A DNA stretch of 14,743 bases from an uncultured Ruminococcus sp. (GTDB taxonomy: Bacteria > Bacillota > Clostridia > Oscillospirales > CAG-272): NCBI GenBank assembly GCA_902778205.1, contig CACYWX010000109.1:1-14743 (forward strand). Reading direction: 5' to 3'. The notes below the pieces were generated by a model. The model was given only the letters and a program-made list of their open reading frames with translations, was not told where the DNA came from and ran no database searches. Positions within the stretch are counted from its first letter, which is position 1, and each line of letters opens with the position of its first letter. Below are positions 1-6,856 of the stretch, piece by piece. Both the position numbers and the translations under genes were made by a program.

Positions 1-597
1 GGACTTGAACGGGGACTGCAGATGTTGGCCGACGTAAAGGCCAAGCACCACTTGCGAGTGCTCACCGACATACACGAGTCGTGGCAGGCAGCACCCGTCA
101 GCGAAGTGTGCGACGTCCTTCAGATACCTGCATTCCTCTGTCGGCAAACCGATCTGCTCGTTGCAGCAGCTAAAACGGGACGCATCGTCAACATCAAGAA
201 GGCACAGTTCCTGAGCGGACAAGACATGCGCTATCCCGTTGAGAAAGCCCGCGACGCCGGTGCCAAGGAAGTTTGGCTGACCGAACGCGGCAATTCATTC
301 GGCTACAATAACCTTGTGGTCGATTTCCGCAACATACCCGACATGCTCGAAATAGTGCCTACCGTCATCATGGACTGCACCCACAGCGTGCAACGCCCTG
401 GCGGCGGAGGCGGAAAGACCAGTGGCGACCGCCGCTTTGTGCCCAGCATGGCCCTGGCAGCAAAGGCTTTCGGGGCTACAGGATTCTTCTTTGAGGTGCA
501 TCCCACCCCAGATCTCGGCCTCAGCGATGCTGCTAACATGCTTGAACTCCATCGACTGGAGCCTTTAGTAGCCCAACTCATCACCACAAACACCTGA
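1..597 (+). CDS. kdsA: 3-deoxy-8-phosphooctulonate synthase, 5' truncated
   Basis: KdsA condenses phosphoenolpyruvate with D-arabinose 5-phosphate to give Kdo 8-phosphate, a cytoplasmic step in making the LPS inner-core sugar. The frame is open from the first base, and 198 codons are visible before TGA at 595-597. The family runs to roughly 260-285 residues, so about the first 70 are off the window. Family motifs appear in order: GLERGL at the edge, TDIHE, DVLQIPAFLCRQTDLL, NIKKAQFLS, ERGNSFGYNNLVVDFR, DCTHSVQRPGG, RRFVP, and a closing EVHPTPDLGLSDAANM. An in-frame ATG at 22 is internal and is not the real start. The next gene, kdsD, makes the arabinose 5-phosphate substrate, and this pairing is common in LPS makers. 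Base composition and the lack of a Shine-Dalgarno site before kdsD differ from everything after about 858. The function call is firm; the Bacteroidota origin is an inference. Confidence 0.95.
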   Translation, partial: GLERGLQMLADVKAKHHLRVLTDIHESWQAAPVSEVCDVLQIPAFLCRQTDLLVAAAKTGRIVNIKKAQFLSGQDMRYPVEKARDAGAKEVWLTERGNSFGYNNLVVDFRNIPDMLEIVPTVIMDCTHSVQRPGGGGGKTSGDRRFVPSMALAAKAFGATGFFFEVHPTPDLGLSDAANMLELHRLEPLVAQLITTNT

Positions 598-606
598 TTT
601 GCAACT

Positions 607-858
607 ATGAAGCTACCAAGAGACTACGCCATACAAGCCATCCGCGACGAAGCACAGGCCGTGCTCGACCTCATACCGCGACTCGACGAACAGTTCGATC
701 GTGCCGTTGAACTTATCTATCGCTGTCATGGAAAGGTCATTGTCACGGGCGTTGGAAAGAGCGGACATGTGGGTGCCAAGATTGCTGCCACATTTGCCAG
801 CACGGGTACACCGGCCTTTTTCATCAATCCCCTTGACGTTTTTCATGGCGATCTCGGG
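607..858 (+). CDS. kdsD: Arabinose-5-phosphate isomerase, cut after 84 residues
   Basis: KdsD (KpsF/GutQ family) interconverts D-ribulose 5-phosphate and D-arabinose 5-phosphate, supplying KdsA. Nine bases separate it from the kdsA stop. There is no purine-rich ribosome site before the ATG, as is usual in Bacteroidota. The visible part is an N-terminal helix followed by the start of the SIS sugar-isomerase fold: GKVIVTGVGKSGHVGAKIA at residues 42-60, then TFASTGTP and FINPLDVFHGDLG at 72-84. The full family has about 310-330 residues with two CBS domains at the C-terminus. After residue 84 (base 858) the frame runs on to a stop at 1018-1020, but those residues (EKIPPKGRKK and onward) match nothing in the family and lie in intergenic DNA of a different composition. 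The gene is therefore truncated by a DNA junction rather than by ordinary mutation. Confidence 0.9.
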
Positions 859-862
859 GAAA
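856..862. other. Junction between two unrelated DNA segments
   Basis: KdsD homology stops abruptly after the Gly codon ending at 858. The next bases are the A-run at 860-865, which on the minus strand is the T-tract of a terminator hairpin belonging to the right-hand segment. Composition, gene orientation, ribosome-site style and pathway content all change here. A chimeric contig is the simplest reading; recent horizontal transfer or a deletion is possible but less likely. The exact breakpoint may be blurred by a few shared bases. Confidence 0.8.
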
Positions 863-879
863 AAATCCCTCCGAAAGGG
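860..879 (-). terminator. Short intrinsic terminator at the junction
   Basis: On the minus strand a small hairpin of five pairs (CCCTT with GAGGG, including one G-U pair, TCG loop, 867-879) is followed after one A by six T. It would end transcripts coming from the promoter at 1030-1057. A separate T-run lies just upstream at 883-888. The hairpin is short and its T-tract touches the junction, so what originally followed is unknown. Confidence 0.5.
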
Positions 880-883
880 CGCA

Positions 884-1023
884 AAAAAGAGACCTCGTGT
901 TCCGGGATGGCTTCGCTCACTTCTGAATCAGGATGGCTTGGCTTACGGGTCGGAATATCGGATCTCTGTGCGGGTTCTCTTGGATTGTGCTCCCTCTCCC
1001 CCTCAGGCCTCGGGGAGTGAAAT
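884..1023 (-). ncRNA. Candidate small RNA or leader transcript
   Basis: A strong minus-strand promoter (1030-1057) should start a transcript near 1023. About 140 bases later comes a run of six T, then a hairpin and a second T-run. No credible reading frame with a ribosome site lies between. Near the 5' end CTCCCC and GGGGAG can form a hairpin. Alternatively GAGGCCT near the 5' end can pair with AGGTCTC just before the first T-run, closing the RNA into a rod. Rod closure next to a T-run is reminiscent of 6S RNA, but the length is short for 6S and I do not recognise a family. It could equally be the leader of a gene lost at the junction. Promoter and terminator are seen; the RNA itself is inferred. 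Confidence 0.35.
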
Positions 1024-1029
1024 ATTTTT

Positions 1030-1057
1030 ATTATACCACTCTTTGAAATTTTGTCAA
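1030..1057 (-). promoter_or_regulatory. Consensus sigma-70/sigma-A promoter
   Basis: On the minus strand a perfect TTGACA (1057-1052) and a perfect TATAAT (1035-1030) are separated by 16 bp. It points left, toward the junction, and starts downstream of the operon terminator at 1111-1150, so it drives a separate transcript. Confidence 0.75.
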
Positions 1058-1110
1058 GAGGTTCGGCGAAAAAAGTTGAAAAAAATCTCACCGCGCCGCA
1101 GAAGCTGTCG

Positions 1111-1150
1111 GAAAAAGAACGCCCCCGGCGAGGAATGTCGCTGAGGGCGT
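1111..1150 (-). terminator. Intrinsic terminator of the long catabolic operon
   Basis: The arms 1119-1131 and 1138-1150 form a 13-bp stem with one mismatch and one G-T pair around a six-base loop. On the minus strand it is followed by TCTTTTTC. It lies 20 bp beyond the stop of the last Gfo/Idh/MocA gene and is a clear Rho-independent terminator. Confidence 0.85.
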
Positions 1151-1170
1151 CCGGATTTCGGAGAGGTAAA

Positions 1171-2256
1171 TCAGTGGATGATGGTGGGATCGCCGTGGTA
1201 CGCGGGCAGGGCGTGCGGACGGACGATCTGACCGCCGGACTCATAGGAATCGATGGCGGCGAAGATGTACTCCATGGTGGCCAGGGCGTCGCGGCCGGAA
1301 GCGCGCAGGTGCTCCAGCGGGACGTTGTTTGACAGATCCTCGTAGAAGGCGTGGATGCGGATCGGGAAGGTGGCGCCGAAGTCCTTCACGCCGGTGTTAG
1401 TGACCACGGGCTCCTTGCCGGCCTGCCAGTAGGTCAGCTGCTCCACGCAGTTCTCGATGCAGAAGGTGCCCTTCGTTCCGGCCAGCTCAAAGGACCACCA
1501 GCCGCCGAGGCCGAAGCAGGCGTCGCCGCGCTGGGACAGCAGATAGCCCACCGCGCCGTTCTGGAACTTCACGTGCACGGACTGGATGGAGAGCATCAAG
1601 TCCTCGCTCTGACGGCGGGCGCCGGGCTTTTCCATGAAGGCCTGGATGTGGGTGATGTCGCCGGAGTAGTGGCGCATGACGGAGAAGGGATGGGTCAGGA
1701 AGGCCTTGGCGTGGGAGTAGGGCATCTGCCAGCGGGAGTTGCGGTCCACGGGGTTGACGTTCACCGCGCTGCCGTTGAAGCCGACCTTGGTGAGGGAGTA
1801 GACCTGCTCGCCGACGCCGCCCTCCGCGATGAGCTTGTCCGCCTGGAACGCGGGCTCGGAGAAGTAGTGGTTCAGGTCGCAGCCCAGATACAGGCCCTTC
1901 TTCGCGGCGTAGTCCACCATTTCGCGGGCTTCGTCGATGCGGTTGGAGATGGGCTTTTCCACCAGCACGTGGCGGCCGGCGTCCAGGGCCTCCATGGTGG
2001 GGACGTAGTGCCAGGAGCCGTTTTCAAAACCGGAGGTGGTGACGTGGACCACTTCGATCTCCGGATGGGCGGCCAGCATGTCCTTCAGGGAGTAGTACGC
2101 GGGAACGCCGAATTCCTCGCCCGCCTTGTCGGCCTTTTCCTTGATGACGTCGCAGACGGCCACCAGCTCGGCCAGGGGATCGTTCTTGATGCAGTTCGCG
2201 TGGGTGTGTCCGATGCCGCCCATACCGACGACGCCGGCCTTGAAGATCTTTTCCAT
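1171..2256 (-). CDS. Gfo/Idh/MocA-family NAD(P)-dependent oxidoreductase (operon gene 7)
   Basis: Cytoplasmic dehydrogenase that should oxidise or reduce a hydroxyl of a sugar, cyclitol or glycoside using a nicotinamide cofactor. The N-terminal Rossmann fold has GMGGIG at residues 11-16, and the family EKP motif (catalytic Lys101) is at 100-102. A C-terminal alpha/beta domain follows GCDLNHYFSEPA near 126-137. I take the start at the second ATG (2256-2254): the ribosome site GAAAGGG (2270-2264) lies 7 nt before it, whereas the first in-frame ATG (2262-2260) almost touches that site and would add only two residues. The product is 361 residues, a normal size. It follows the AraC-type regulator by about 60 bp and is the last gene before the terminator. 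It is a diverged paralogue of the product of 3203-4213, sharing layout and a similar GHTH/GHRH stretch after the nucleotide motif. The substrate is not identifiable. Confidence 0.9.
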   Translation of the reverse strand: MEKIFKAGVVGMGGIGHTHANCIKNDPLAELVAVCDVIKEKADKAGEEFGVPAYYSLKDMLAAHPEIEVVHVTTSGFENGSWHYVPTMEALDAGRHVLVEKPISNRIDEAREMVDYAAKKGLYLGCDLNHYFSEPAFQADKLIAEGGVGEQVYSLTKVGFNGSAVNVNPVDRNSRWQMPYSHAKAFLTHPFSVMRHYSGDITHIQAFMEKPGARRQSEDLMLSIQSVHVKFQNGAVGYLLSQRGDACFGLGGWWSFELAGTKGTFCIENCVEQLTYWQAGKEPVVTNTGVKDFGATFPIRIHAFYEDLSNNVPLEHLRASGRDALATMEYIFAAIDSYESGGQIVRPHALPAYHGDPTIIH

Positions 2257-2315
2257 TTTCATTCCCTTTCTTTAAGGAAGCCTTTCGGACTTCCGATTGT
2301 TTGATTCCGACTTTC

Positions 2316-3191
2316 TCACTCCGCCGCGTTCTTGCGGTAGGACGCGGGAGGGAGTCCCACGGCCTGCTTGAACACCCGGGAAAACAGGGAGACGTCGGAG
2401 AATCCCGTTCTCTCCGCCACCGCCGCCACGGACAGCTCCGTGGTGCAGAGCAGCTCCATGGCCCGGGCGATGCGGAATTTCCGCACGTACTCCGACGGGG
2501 TCATGTGGAGCGCGCTCTTGAACTTTCTGGTCATGTAGTCCGGGGACAGCCCCGTGACGGCGGACAGATCATTCATGGTGATGTTCTCGCTGTAATGGGT
2601 GTCCACATAGGCCAGGATCCGGTATACGTATCCGTAGTAGTCGTCGGCGGAGATGGTCCTGCTGTCCCACTGATCCGCGTAGAGGCGGGAGTAGCGCAGC
2701 AGGAAGGCCGCCAGACGGACCCGCAGGACGGTTTCCCAGCCGGTGCGCCGGTTTTCCCGCTCCGCCTCGATGGCCAGCAGCGAGGACTCGATGTTCCGCC
2801 GCTCGTGCATGGGCACGTGCAGGAGCCGGATGCTCCGGGGGCTGTCCTCCGGCGCGGGAGCGTCCCCCAGCATGTCGTCGAGCCCCGGCAGAAGGGCCAT
2901 CTCCGGTTCCAGGGAGCCCAGCTCCGCCGCGTTGAAGATCAGATTGTAGAGCTTGGTCTGATAGGCGTTGATGTAGGAATGCTCCTCTCCGGGGCGGACG
3001 AAGAACAAATCTCCCGCCACCAGGAGGTTGATGGCCCCTCCGGCGGAATGGAGCGTGAACCCGTCCACCACGTAGACGATCTCATAGAATTCATGGGAGT
3101 GGGCGCGGATCCGGCCGTGGTGCTCCGCGGGAACGATGGCCACCACCGGCCCGTCGCTCACGTAATCCTCATGACGGAATACCTCGGACAA
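2316..3191 (-). CDS. AraC-family transcriptional regulator with cupin sensor domain, TTG start
   Basis: Likely local regulator of the operon in which it sits. The N-terminus is an AraC-type cupin sensor (HSHEFYEIVYV at 31-41, GDLFFVRPGEEHSY at 60-73), the fold that usually binds a sugar. The C-terminal 100 residues contain two helix-turn-helix units: MNDLSAVTGLSPDYMTRKFK near 206-225, and VAAVAERTGFSDVSLFSRVF near 255-274 followed by the typical GLPPASYRK. The full length of 291 is normal for the family. The start is TTG (3191-3189), supported by AAGGAG exactly 7 nt upstream (3204-3199). That ribosome site overlaps the TAA of the preceding dehydrogenase, so the two genes are probably translationally coupled. 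Being inside the operon suggests autoregulation. Whether it activates or represses cannot be read here, though most relatives activate on binding a pathway sugar. Confidence 0.92.
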   Translation of the reverse strand: MSEVFRHEDYVSDGPVVAIVPAEHHGRIRAHSHEFYEIVYVVDGFTLHSAGGAINLLVAGDLFFVRPGEEHSYINAYQTKLYNLIFNAAELGSLEPEMALLPGLDDMLGDAPAPEDSPRSIRLLHVPMHERRNIESSLLAIEAERENRRTGWETVLRVRLAAFLLRYSRLYADQWDSRTISADDYYGYVYRILAYVDTHYSENITMNDLSAVTGLSPDYMTRKFKSALHMTPSEYVRKFRIARAMELLCTTELSVAAVAERTGFSDVSLFSRVFKQAVGLPPASYRKNAAE

Positions 3192-3198
3192 ATTGACG

Positions 3199-3204
3199 CT
3201 CCTT
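3199..3204 (-). promoter_or_regulatory. Ribosome binding site deciding the TTG start of the AraC gene
   Basis: AAGGAG on the minus strand, 7 nt before TTG. It shares bases with the TAA stop (3205-3203) of the upstream dehydrogenase gene. No ATG of the same frame lies close to another good ribosome site. Confidence 0.8.
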
Positions 3205-4213
3205 ACTCGGTGATTTCCGCTACCTTTACCACGGCGCCGCCGTTTTCATTGGACCTGATCATGGCGTGGATCACGCGGGAAGCCTCGAGGCCCTCCCGTC
3301 CGCTGCCGTCGATCTCCTCCGGCTTCGCGCCGCCGTCCACCTGATCCACGAAATAGTGGATGCGGTCCCGGAAGGTGTCGTAGAAGCCCTCGAAGCCGTC
3401 GAACACCGGATTGGTGTAGACCTCCTTCAGGTAGGTTTCCGCGGGATACAGGGTCGCCTCGCGCCACATGTCCTCGAACACGAACCGTCCGTCCGTGCCC
3501 GCCACCTCGCAGCGCTCCATGGGATGGCCGCGCTTGATGTCGTAGGAGGAGGTCAGGTGTCCCACCGCGCCGCACTCGAAGCGCATGGCGGTGGACTGGG
3601 TGGACCAGATGTCCCGGCCCGGGGCCTTCATGGCGAAGGTGGAGACCTCCCGGATCGGTCCGCAGAAATACTGCATGATGTTGACGCTGTGGGGGTTCAG
3701 GGCCTTGAAGTGGTAGTACACGGAGTCCAGTGGCATGAACTTGCCGATCCACAGGGCCATGTTGCAGAACAGCAGGGATCCGATGCGCCCGTCGTTCTGC
3801 CATTTTTTCGCCTGACGCGCGGCCGGCGTGAAGCGGTGGTTCATGTCGATGCCGTAGCACAGCCCCTTTTCCTCGGCCTTGGCCACCATTTCCGCCGCCT
3901 TCTTCAGGTCGTTGGAGATGGGCTTCTCGCCGAGGACGTGACATCCGGCCTCGAAGGCCTCCATGGTGGGCTCGTAGTGGTCGGAGGCGTACTCGTAGCC
4001 TCCGGTGGTGATGGAGCAGATGTCCGGCTTCATGGCGGCGAACATCTCCGTGGCCTTGGTGAAGTACGGAACGCCGAACTTCTCCCCGGCGGCCTTTGCC
4101 AGCTCGGGTACCCGGTCGCAGACGGCAACCAGCTCGGCCTTATCGGATTCGGTATAAGCGCGGGCATGGCGGTGGCCGATGTGGCCCATGCCCACGACAA
4201 CGGTTCTCTGCAT
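3203..4213 (-). CDS. Gfo/Idh/MocA-family NAD(P)-dependent oxidoreductase (operon gene 5)
   Basis: Second cytoplasmic sugar or cyclitol dehydrogenase of the operon. The Rossmann motif GMGHIG occupies residues 8-13 and VCDR at 31-34 ends the second strand. EKPIS at 96-100 carries the catalytic lysine, and GIDMNHRFTPAA follows at 121-132. It has 336 residues, the usual length. The start ATG at 4213 has GAGG nine bases upstream, weaker than its neighbours. The stop overlaps the ribosome site of the AraC gene. About 135 bp separate it from the GH18 gene, and that gap holds two copies of a 24-bp repeat. The pair of Gfo/Idh/MocA enzymes plus two TIM-barrel proteins in one operon suggests redox chemistry on a sugar ring, possibly oxidation before and reduction after a cleavage or isomerisation. 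That order is inferred. Confidence 0.9.
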   Translation of the reverse strand: MQRTVVVGMGHIGHRHARAYTESDKAELVAVCDRVPELAKAAGEKFGVPYFTKATEMFAAMKPDICSITTGGYEYASDHYEPTMEAFEAGCHVLGEKPISNDLKKAAEMVAKAEEKGLCYGIDMNHRFTPAARQAKKWQNDGRIGSLLFCNMALWIGKFMPLDSVYYHFKALNPHSVNIMQYFCGPIREVSTFAMKAPGRDIWSTQSTAMRFECGAVGHLTSSYDIKRGHPMERCEVAGTDGRFVFEDMWREATLYPAETYLKEVYTNPVFDGFEGFYDTFRDRIHYFVDQVDGGAKPEEIDGSGREGLEASRVIHAMIRSNENGGAVVKVAEITE

Positions 4214-4289
4214 GATGAAAAACCTCGGAATAGTAAAGTAATGACGTTACGGAACAGTGAAGCTTTCCGCGCGGTCACGAAACTTCATC

Positions 4290-4342
4290 GCGTCCGCGGA
4301 GCGGATCCATAACCGTAAGCGTCCGCGGAGCGGATTCATAAC
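4290..4342. repeat. Two tandem copies of a 24-bp palindrome-containing repeat
   Basis: Copies at 4290-4313 and 4319-4342 differ at one base and are spaced 29 bp apart. Each contains GTCCGC-GGA-GCGGAT, a small inverted repeat with a 3-base loop like those in the larger cluster at 6876-7475. They sit between the GH18 gene and the following dehydrogenase gene. No T-tract follows, so they are not a terminator. Confidence 0.75.
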
Positions 4343-4349
4343 TTCTCCG

Positions 4350-5387
4350 TTACGCTTCGCTCATGGCCTTCAGCAGCTTTCTCGTGGGGTCGGAGCCGTG
4401 TTCCCAGTACATGACGCCGGCGAGACCATTGTCCCGGGCGTAGCGGACCTTTTCGGCCACGCTCTCCTCGTCGTCGTAGCTGAGGAACTCCTCCTTCTCC
4501 GGATTGTACAGCCAGCGGGCGTGGGCGACGTCGTCCCGGACCGTGATCCAGCCCTTCGACTCCGGGGCGTCGGGATCGGTCATTTTCGAGATCGTCCCGT
4601 AGCCGGGTCCCCAGAAGCCGCTCTCCTTGTCCTCGGGATCGTAGCACTTCTCCCCGAAGCCCAGGTTGTCCGCGGCGGCGATGTGGGTCCAGCGGCGGGA
4701 GTAGAAGGCCGCGCCGATGACCAGCTTTTCGTCCGGTACTCCGGCCTCCCGGAACACCTTCACCGTGGAATCCACGCACATGTTGTGCACGTCCGGATGG
4801 CCGGTGGGATAGAGGGCGGTGTGGTGGCAGGCGGGAGTCCAGGCTCCGGCCATGTCGTAGGTCATGAGGGAGACGTAGTTCAGAAGCGGCACGATCTTCG
4901 GAAGCTCGATGGCGTCCACCATGTATTTTCCGGCGCCGGCGGCGATGGTGAGCATCTTCTCCGGACCCAGCGCTTCCCTGAGGGAGGCAAGCAGGGCGGT
5001 GAAGTTCTCCCGGTCGGCGGGATCGTGGTCGATTCCGGCGGATCCGATGGTGGGATATTCCCAGTCGATGTCGACGCCGTCCAGCGTCATGGCCCGGACC
5101 GCCTCCATGCAGGACGCGGTGAAGGCGGCGATGCCCTCCGGCGTCTTCGCCATGGCGGAAAACCCGCCCGCGCCCCATCCGCCGACGGAGAGCAGGATCT
5201 TCAGCTCCGGCTTTACGGCCCGCAGACGGTCGATCTCGGTCTTCGTCTCCGCCGTCCGGGGGTACCATAAGAGCCCGTCCCGGATGGTCCCGAAAGCGAT
5301 GTTGATCAGGTCCAGCCGCGACGCGTCCTCCGCCGTCACGGCCTGCATGCCCCGGGCGTCTCCGGATACGTATGCGCAGAGAAACAT
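4350..5387 (-). CDS. Glycoside hydrolase family 18 protein, apparently cytoplasmic
   Basis: GH18 enzymes cleave beta-1,4-linked N-acetylglucosamine polymers or the core of N-glycans by a substrate-assisted mechanism. Visible motifs are LSVGGW at 66-71, the catalytic DGVDIDWE at 103-110 (Asp106, Asp108, acid/base Glu110), MTYDMAG at 175-181, and a closing GVMYWEH at 324-330 holding the base-of-barrel Trp. All key residues are intact. The 345 residues make a single catalytic domain, with no carbohydrate-binding or LysM module and no signal peptide. It therefore acts in the cytoplasm on imported oligosaccharides, unlike typical secreted chitinases. AAGGAG lies 7 nt before the ATG at 5387. It follows the broken sulfatase-like gene by about 90 bp, a gap holding a G+C-rich hairpin. 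Chitinase, endo-N-acetylglucosaminidase and spore-cortex-type hydrolase all remain possible. Confidence 0.9.
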   Translation of the reverse strand: MFLCAYVSGDARGMQAVTAEDASRLDLINIAFGTIRDGLLWYPRTAETKTEIDRLRAVKPELKILLSVGGWGAGGFSAMAKTPEGIAAFTASCMEAVRAMTLDGVDIDWEYPTIGSAGIDHDPADRENFTALLASLREALGPEKMLTIAAGAGKYMVDAIELPKIVPLLNYVSLMTYDMAGAWTPACHHTALYPTGHPDVHNMCVDSTVKVFREAGVPDEKLVIGAAFYSRRWTHIAAADNLGFGEKCYDPEDKESGFWGPGYGTISKMTDPDAPESKGWITVRDDVAHARWLYNPEKEEFLSYDDEESVAEKVRYARDNGLAGVMYWEHGSDPTRKLLKAMSEA

Positions 5388-5422
5388 GGGAAGACTCCTT
5401 TCCTGTTCATGTGTCGGACGCC

Positions 5423-5459
5423 GCCCGCCCTCTCCCTGCTTTCCGGGGAAGGGGCGGGC
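5423..5459. repeat. G+C-rich inverted repeat between sulfatase and GH18 genes
   Basis: GCCCGCCC (5423-5430) and GGGCGGGC (5452-5459) are perfect complements around 21 bases. In the minus-strand mRNA this gives a stable hairpin with no T-run after it. It is better read as an mRNA-stabilising or processing hairpin, or another member of the intergenic palindromes, than as a terminator. Confidence 0.6.
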
Positions 5460-5478
5460 TTCCGTCTTCCGGCGCGGA

Positions 5479-6856
5479 TCAGTCCTCCACGCCCATTTCC
5501 TTCAGCTTGTCCTGCAGCTTCTGAGCCGCCGCGGGATCGCCGATGTGCAGGTTGTCGTAGGCCTCCTGGGAGCTCTCGAAGGGTCTGCCGAAGCCGCTCC
5601 AGTCGAGGTTCGTGTAGATCGGGTCGGGATGGCCCACCTCGGCCTCTCTCTTCTTGATGTGGGCTTCCATCCGGGCCTTGAGGAACTCCACCACGTCGGG
5701 ATTCTCGTCCGCGATGTTGTGCAGCTCGCCCGGGTCCTCGATGAGGTTGTACAGCTCCACCGGGGGCTTGAAGTGGAAGTCGGGCTCCAGGGCGACCATG
5801 AGCTTCCATTCCGGGGTCCTCCAGCCGTGCTTGCGCATCCAGGTGGCCTCGGTGAGTGATGTAGAACTCGGGCTCCTCGCGCACGCCCTCTCCGGTGATG
5901 GCGCCGGTCATGTCGCGGCCGTCGAACTTGATGCCGCAGTCGATGCCCGCGACGGAGAGGATGGTGGGCAGAATGTCCTTGGTCTGGGTGATGGTGTCCA
6001 CGTGGCCCTCGTAGCCGAACTTGGAGTACTTGAAGGCGAAGGGAACCACCAGCACGTTGTCGTAGATGGAGTGATGGTCGAAGTAGCAGTCGTGGTCGTA
6101 CAGGGTCTCGCCGTGGTCGGAGGTGAACACCACGATGGTGTCGTCCTCCAGGCCCAGTTCCTTCAGACGGGTCAGGATGTGGGAGATGCAGAGGTCCATG
6201 TAGGCCACGGAGGCGTCGTACTGGGCGATGATGTACTCGGCGTCGGTGCAGCCCTCCGGGAACCAGGTCAGGAAGTAGTCGCGGAAGGGCTTGAACTCGT
6301 AGACCGGCTTCAGGGACTTGTTGTTGGGATCGAATTCGTTGCCCTCGTAGAACATCCGGGTGAAGGGCTCCTTGGTGTAGTAGGGGGAGTGGGGATCCAT
6401 GTGGCGCATGAAGAGGAGCCAGGGCTGATCCTGCTTGGCCAGGCGCTCCAGCTCGGGGATGGCCACCTTGTTCATCTCCTCGGCCTTGTCGGGGTTCCAG
6501 TCGGGATAGGTGATGTACTTGTCGCAGCCCCGGCAGGAGTGTCCGCCGATGTAGGTGGAGGTGTAGCCGTAGTCCCGGAGGATCTCGGGCATCGTCCGCA
6601 CCGCCTCGGTCAGCCCGCCCTTATGGCGCAGGGCGACGCAGTCGGTGGAGAAGCAGTCCATGCCGGTCACCATGGAGGCGTAGCCGGGGGTGGTGGGGAT
6701 GGAGGGGGAGTACATCTTGTCGAAGCAGATGCCGCCGTCCTCGATGTAGGCGTCGATGTGGGGCGTGGTGAGCCGCTTGTACCCGTAGAGGGACATGTGG
6801 TCGCTCCGGAGGGAGTCGATGCCGAAGAAGAGAATGTTCGGATATTTCTTTGCCAT
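5479..6856 (-). pseudogene. Sulfatase/alkaline-phosphatase-superfamily hydrolase, frameshifted
   Basis: The intact form would be a 457-residue cytoplasmic hydrolase of the sulfatase/phosphatase superfamily acting on sulfate or phosphate esters. The start is ATG at 6856 (MAKKYPNILFFGIDSLRSDH), with CAGGAG six bases upstream; the frame is open further upstream, but only through palindromic spacer. Metal-ligand motifs are GIDSLRSDH at 12-20, HMDPHSPY at 152-159 and SDHGE at 246-250. The nucleophile region reads SIPTTPGYASMVTG at 52-65, so the Cys/Ser-x-Pro-x-Arg of classical sulfatases has Thr56 where Arg is expected. After residue 334 the frame is lost at a tandem GTGA duplication (5852-5859). 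Removing four bases restores EATWMRKHGWRTPEW and a normal C-terminus ending in KEMGVED at the TGA of 5479. Unrepaired, the protein reads about 170 unrelated residues to 5336, running over the GH18 start. It may be a true recent mutation or a sequence error. Confidence 0.85.
5852..5859. repeat. 4-bp tandem duplication breaking the sulfatase frame
   Basis: GTGAGTGA on the + strand (TCACTCAC in the gene). One copy gives a continuous, family-like protein across the site (YIT-EATW); two copies shift the frame. Confidence 0.8.

Noticed and set aside
1..858. Horizontal transfer of kds genes into the Clostridia genome
   Set aside because: Both genes are incomplete at the edges of the segment, and kdsD stops exactly at the composition change; a chimeric join needs fewer assumptions.
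884..1023. Firm assignment as 6S RNA
   Set aside because: Only the closing stem next to the T-run resembles it; the length is short and the interior pairing I can find is weak.
1351..4312. Long + strand frames at 1351-2304, 2301-3344 and 3266-4312
   Set aside because: All lie opposite well-recognised minus-strand genes and have the His/Gly/Val/Leu composition of antisense frames.
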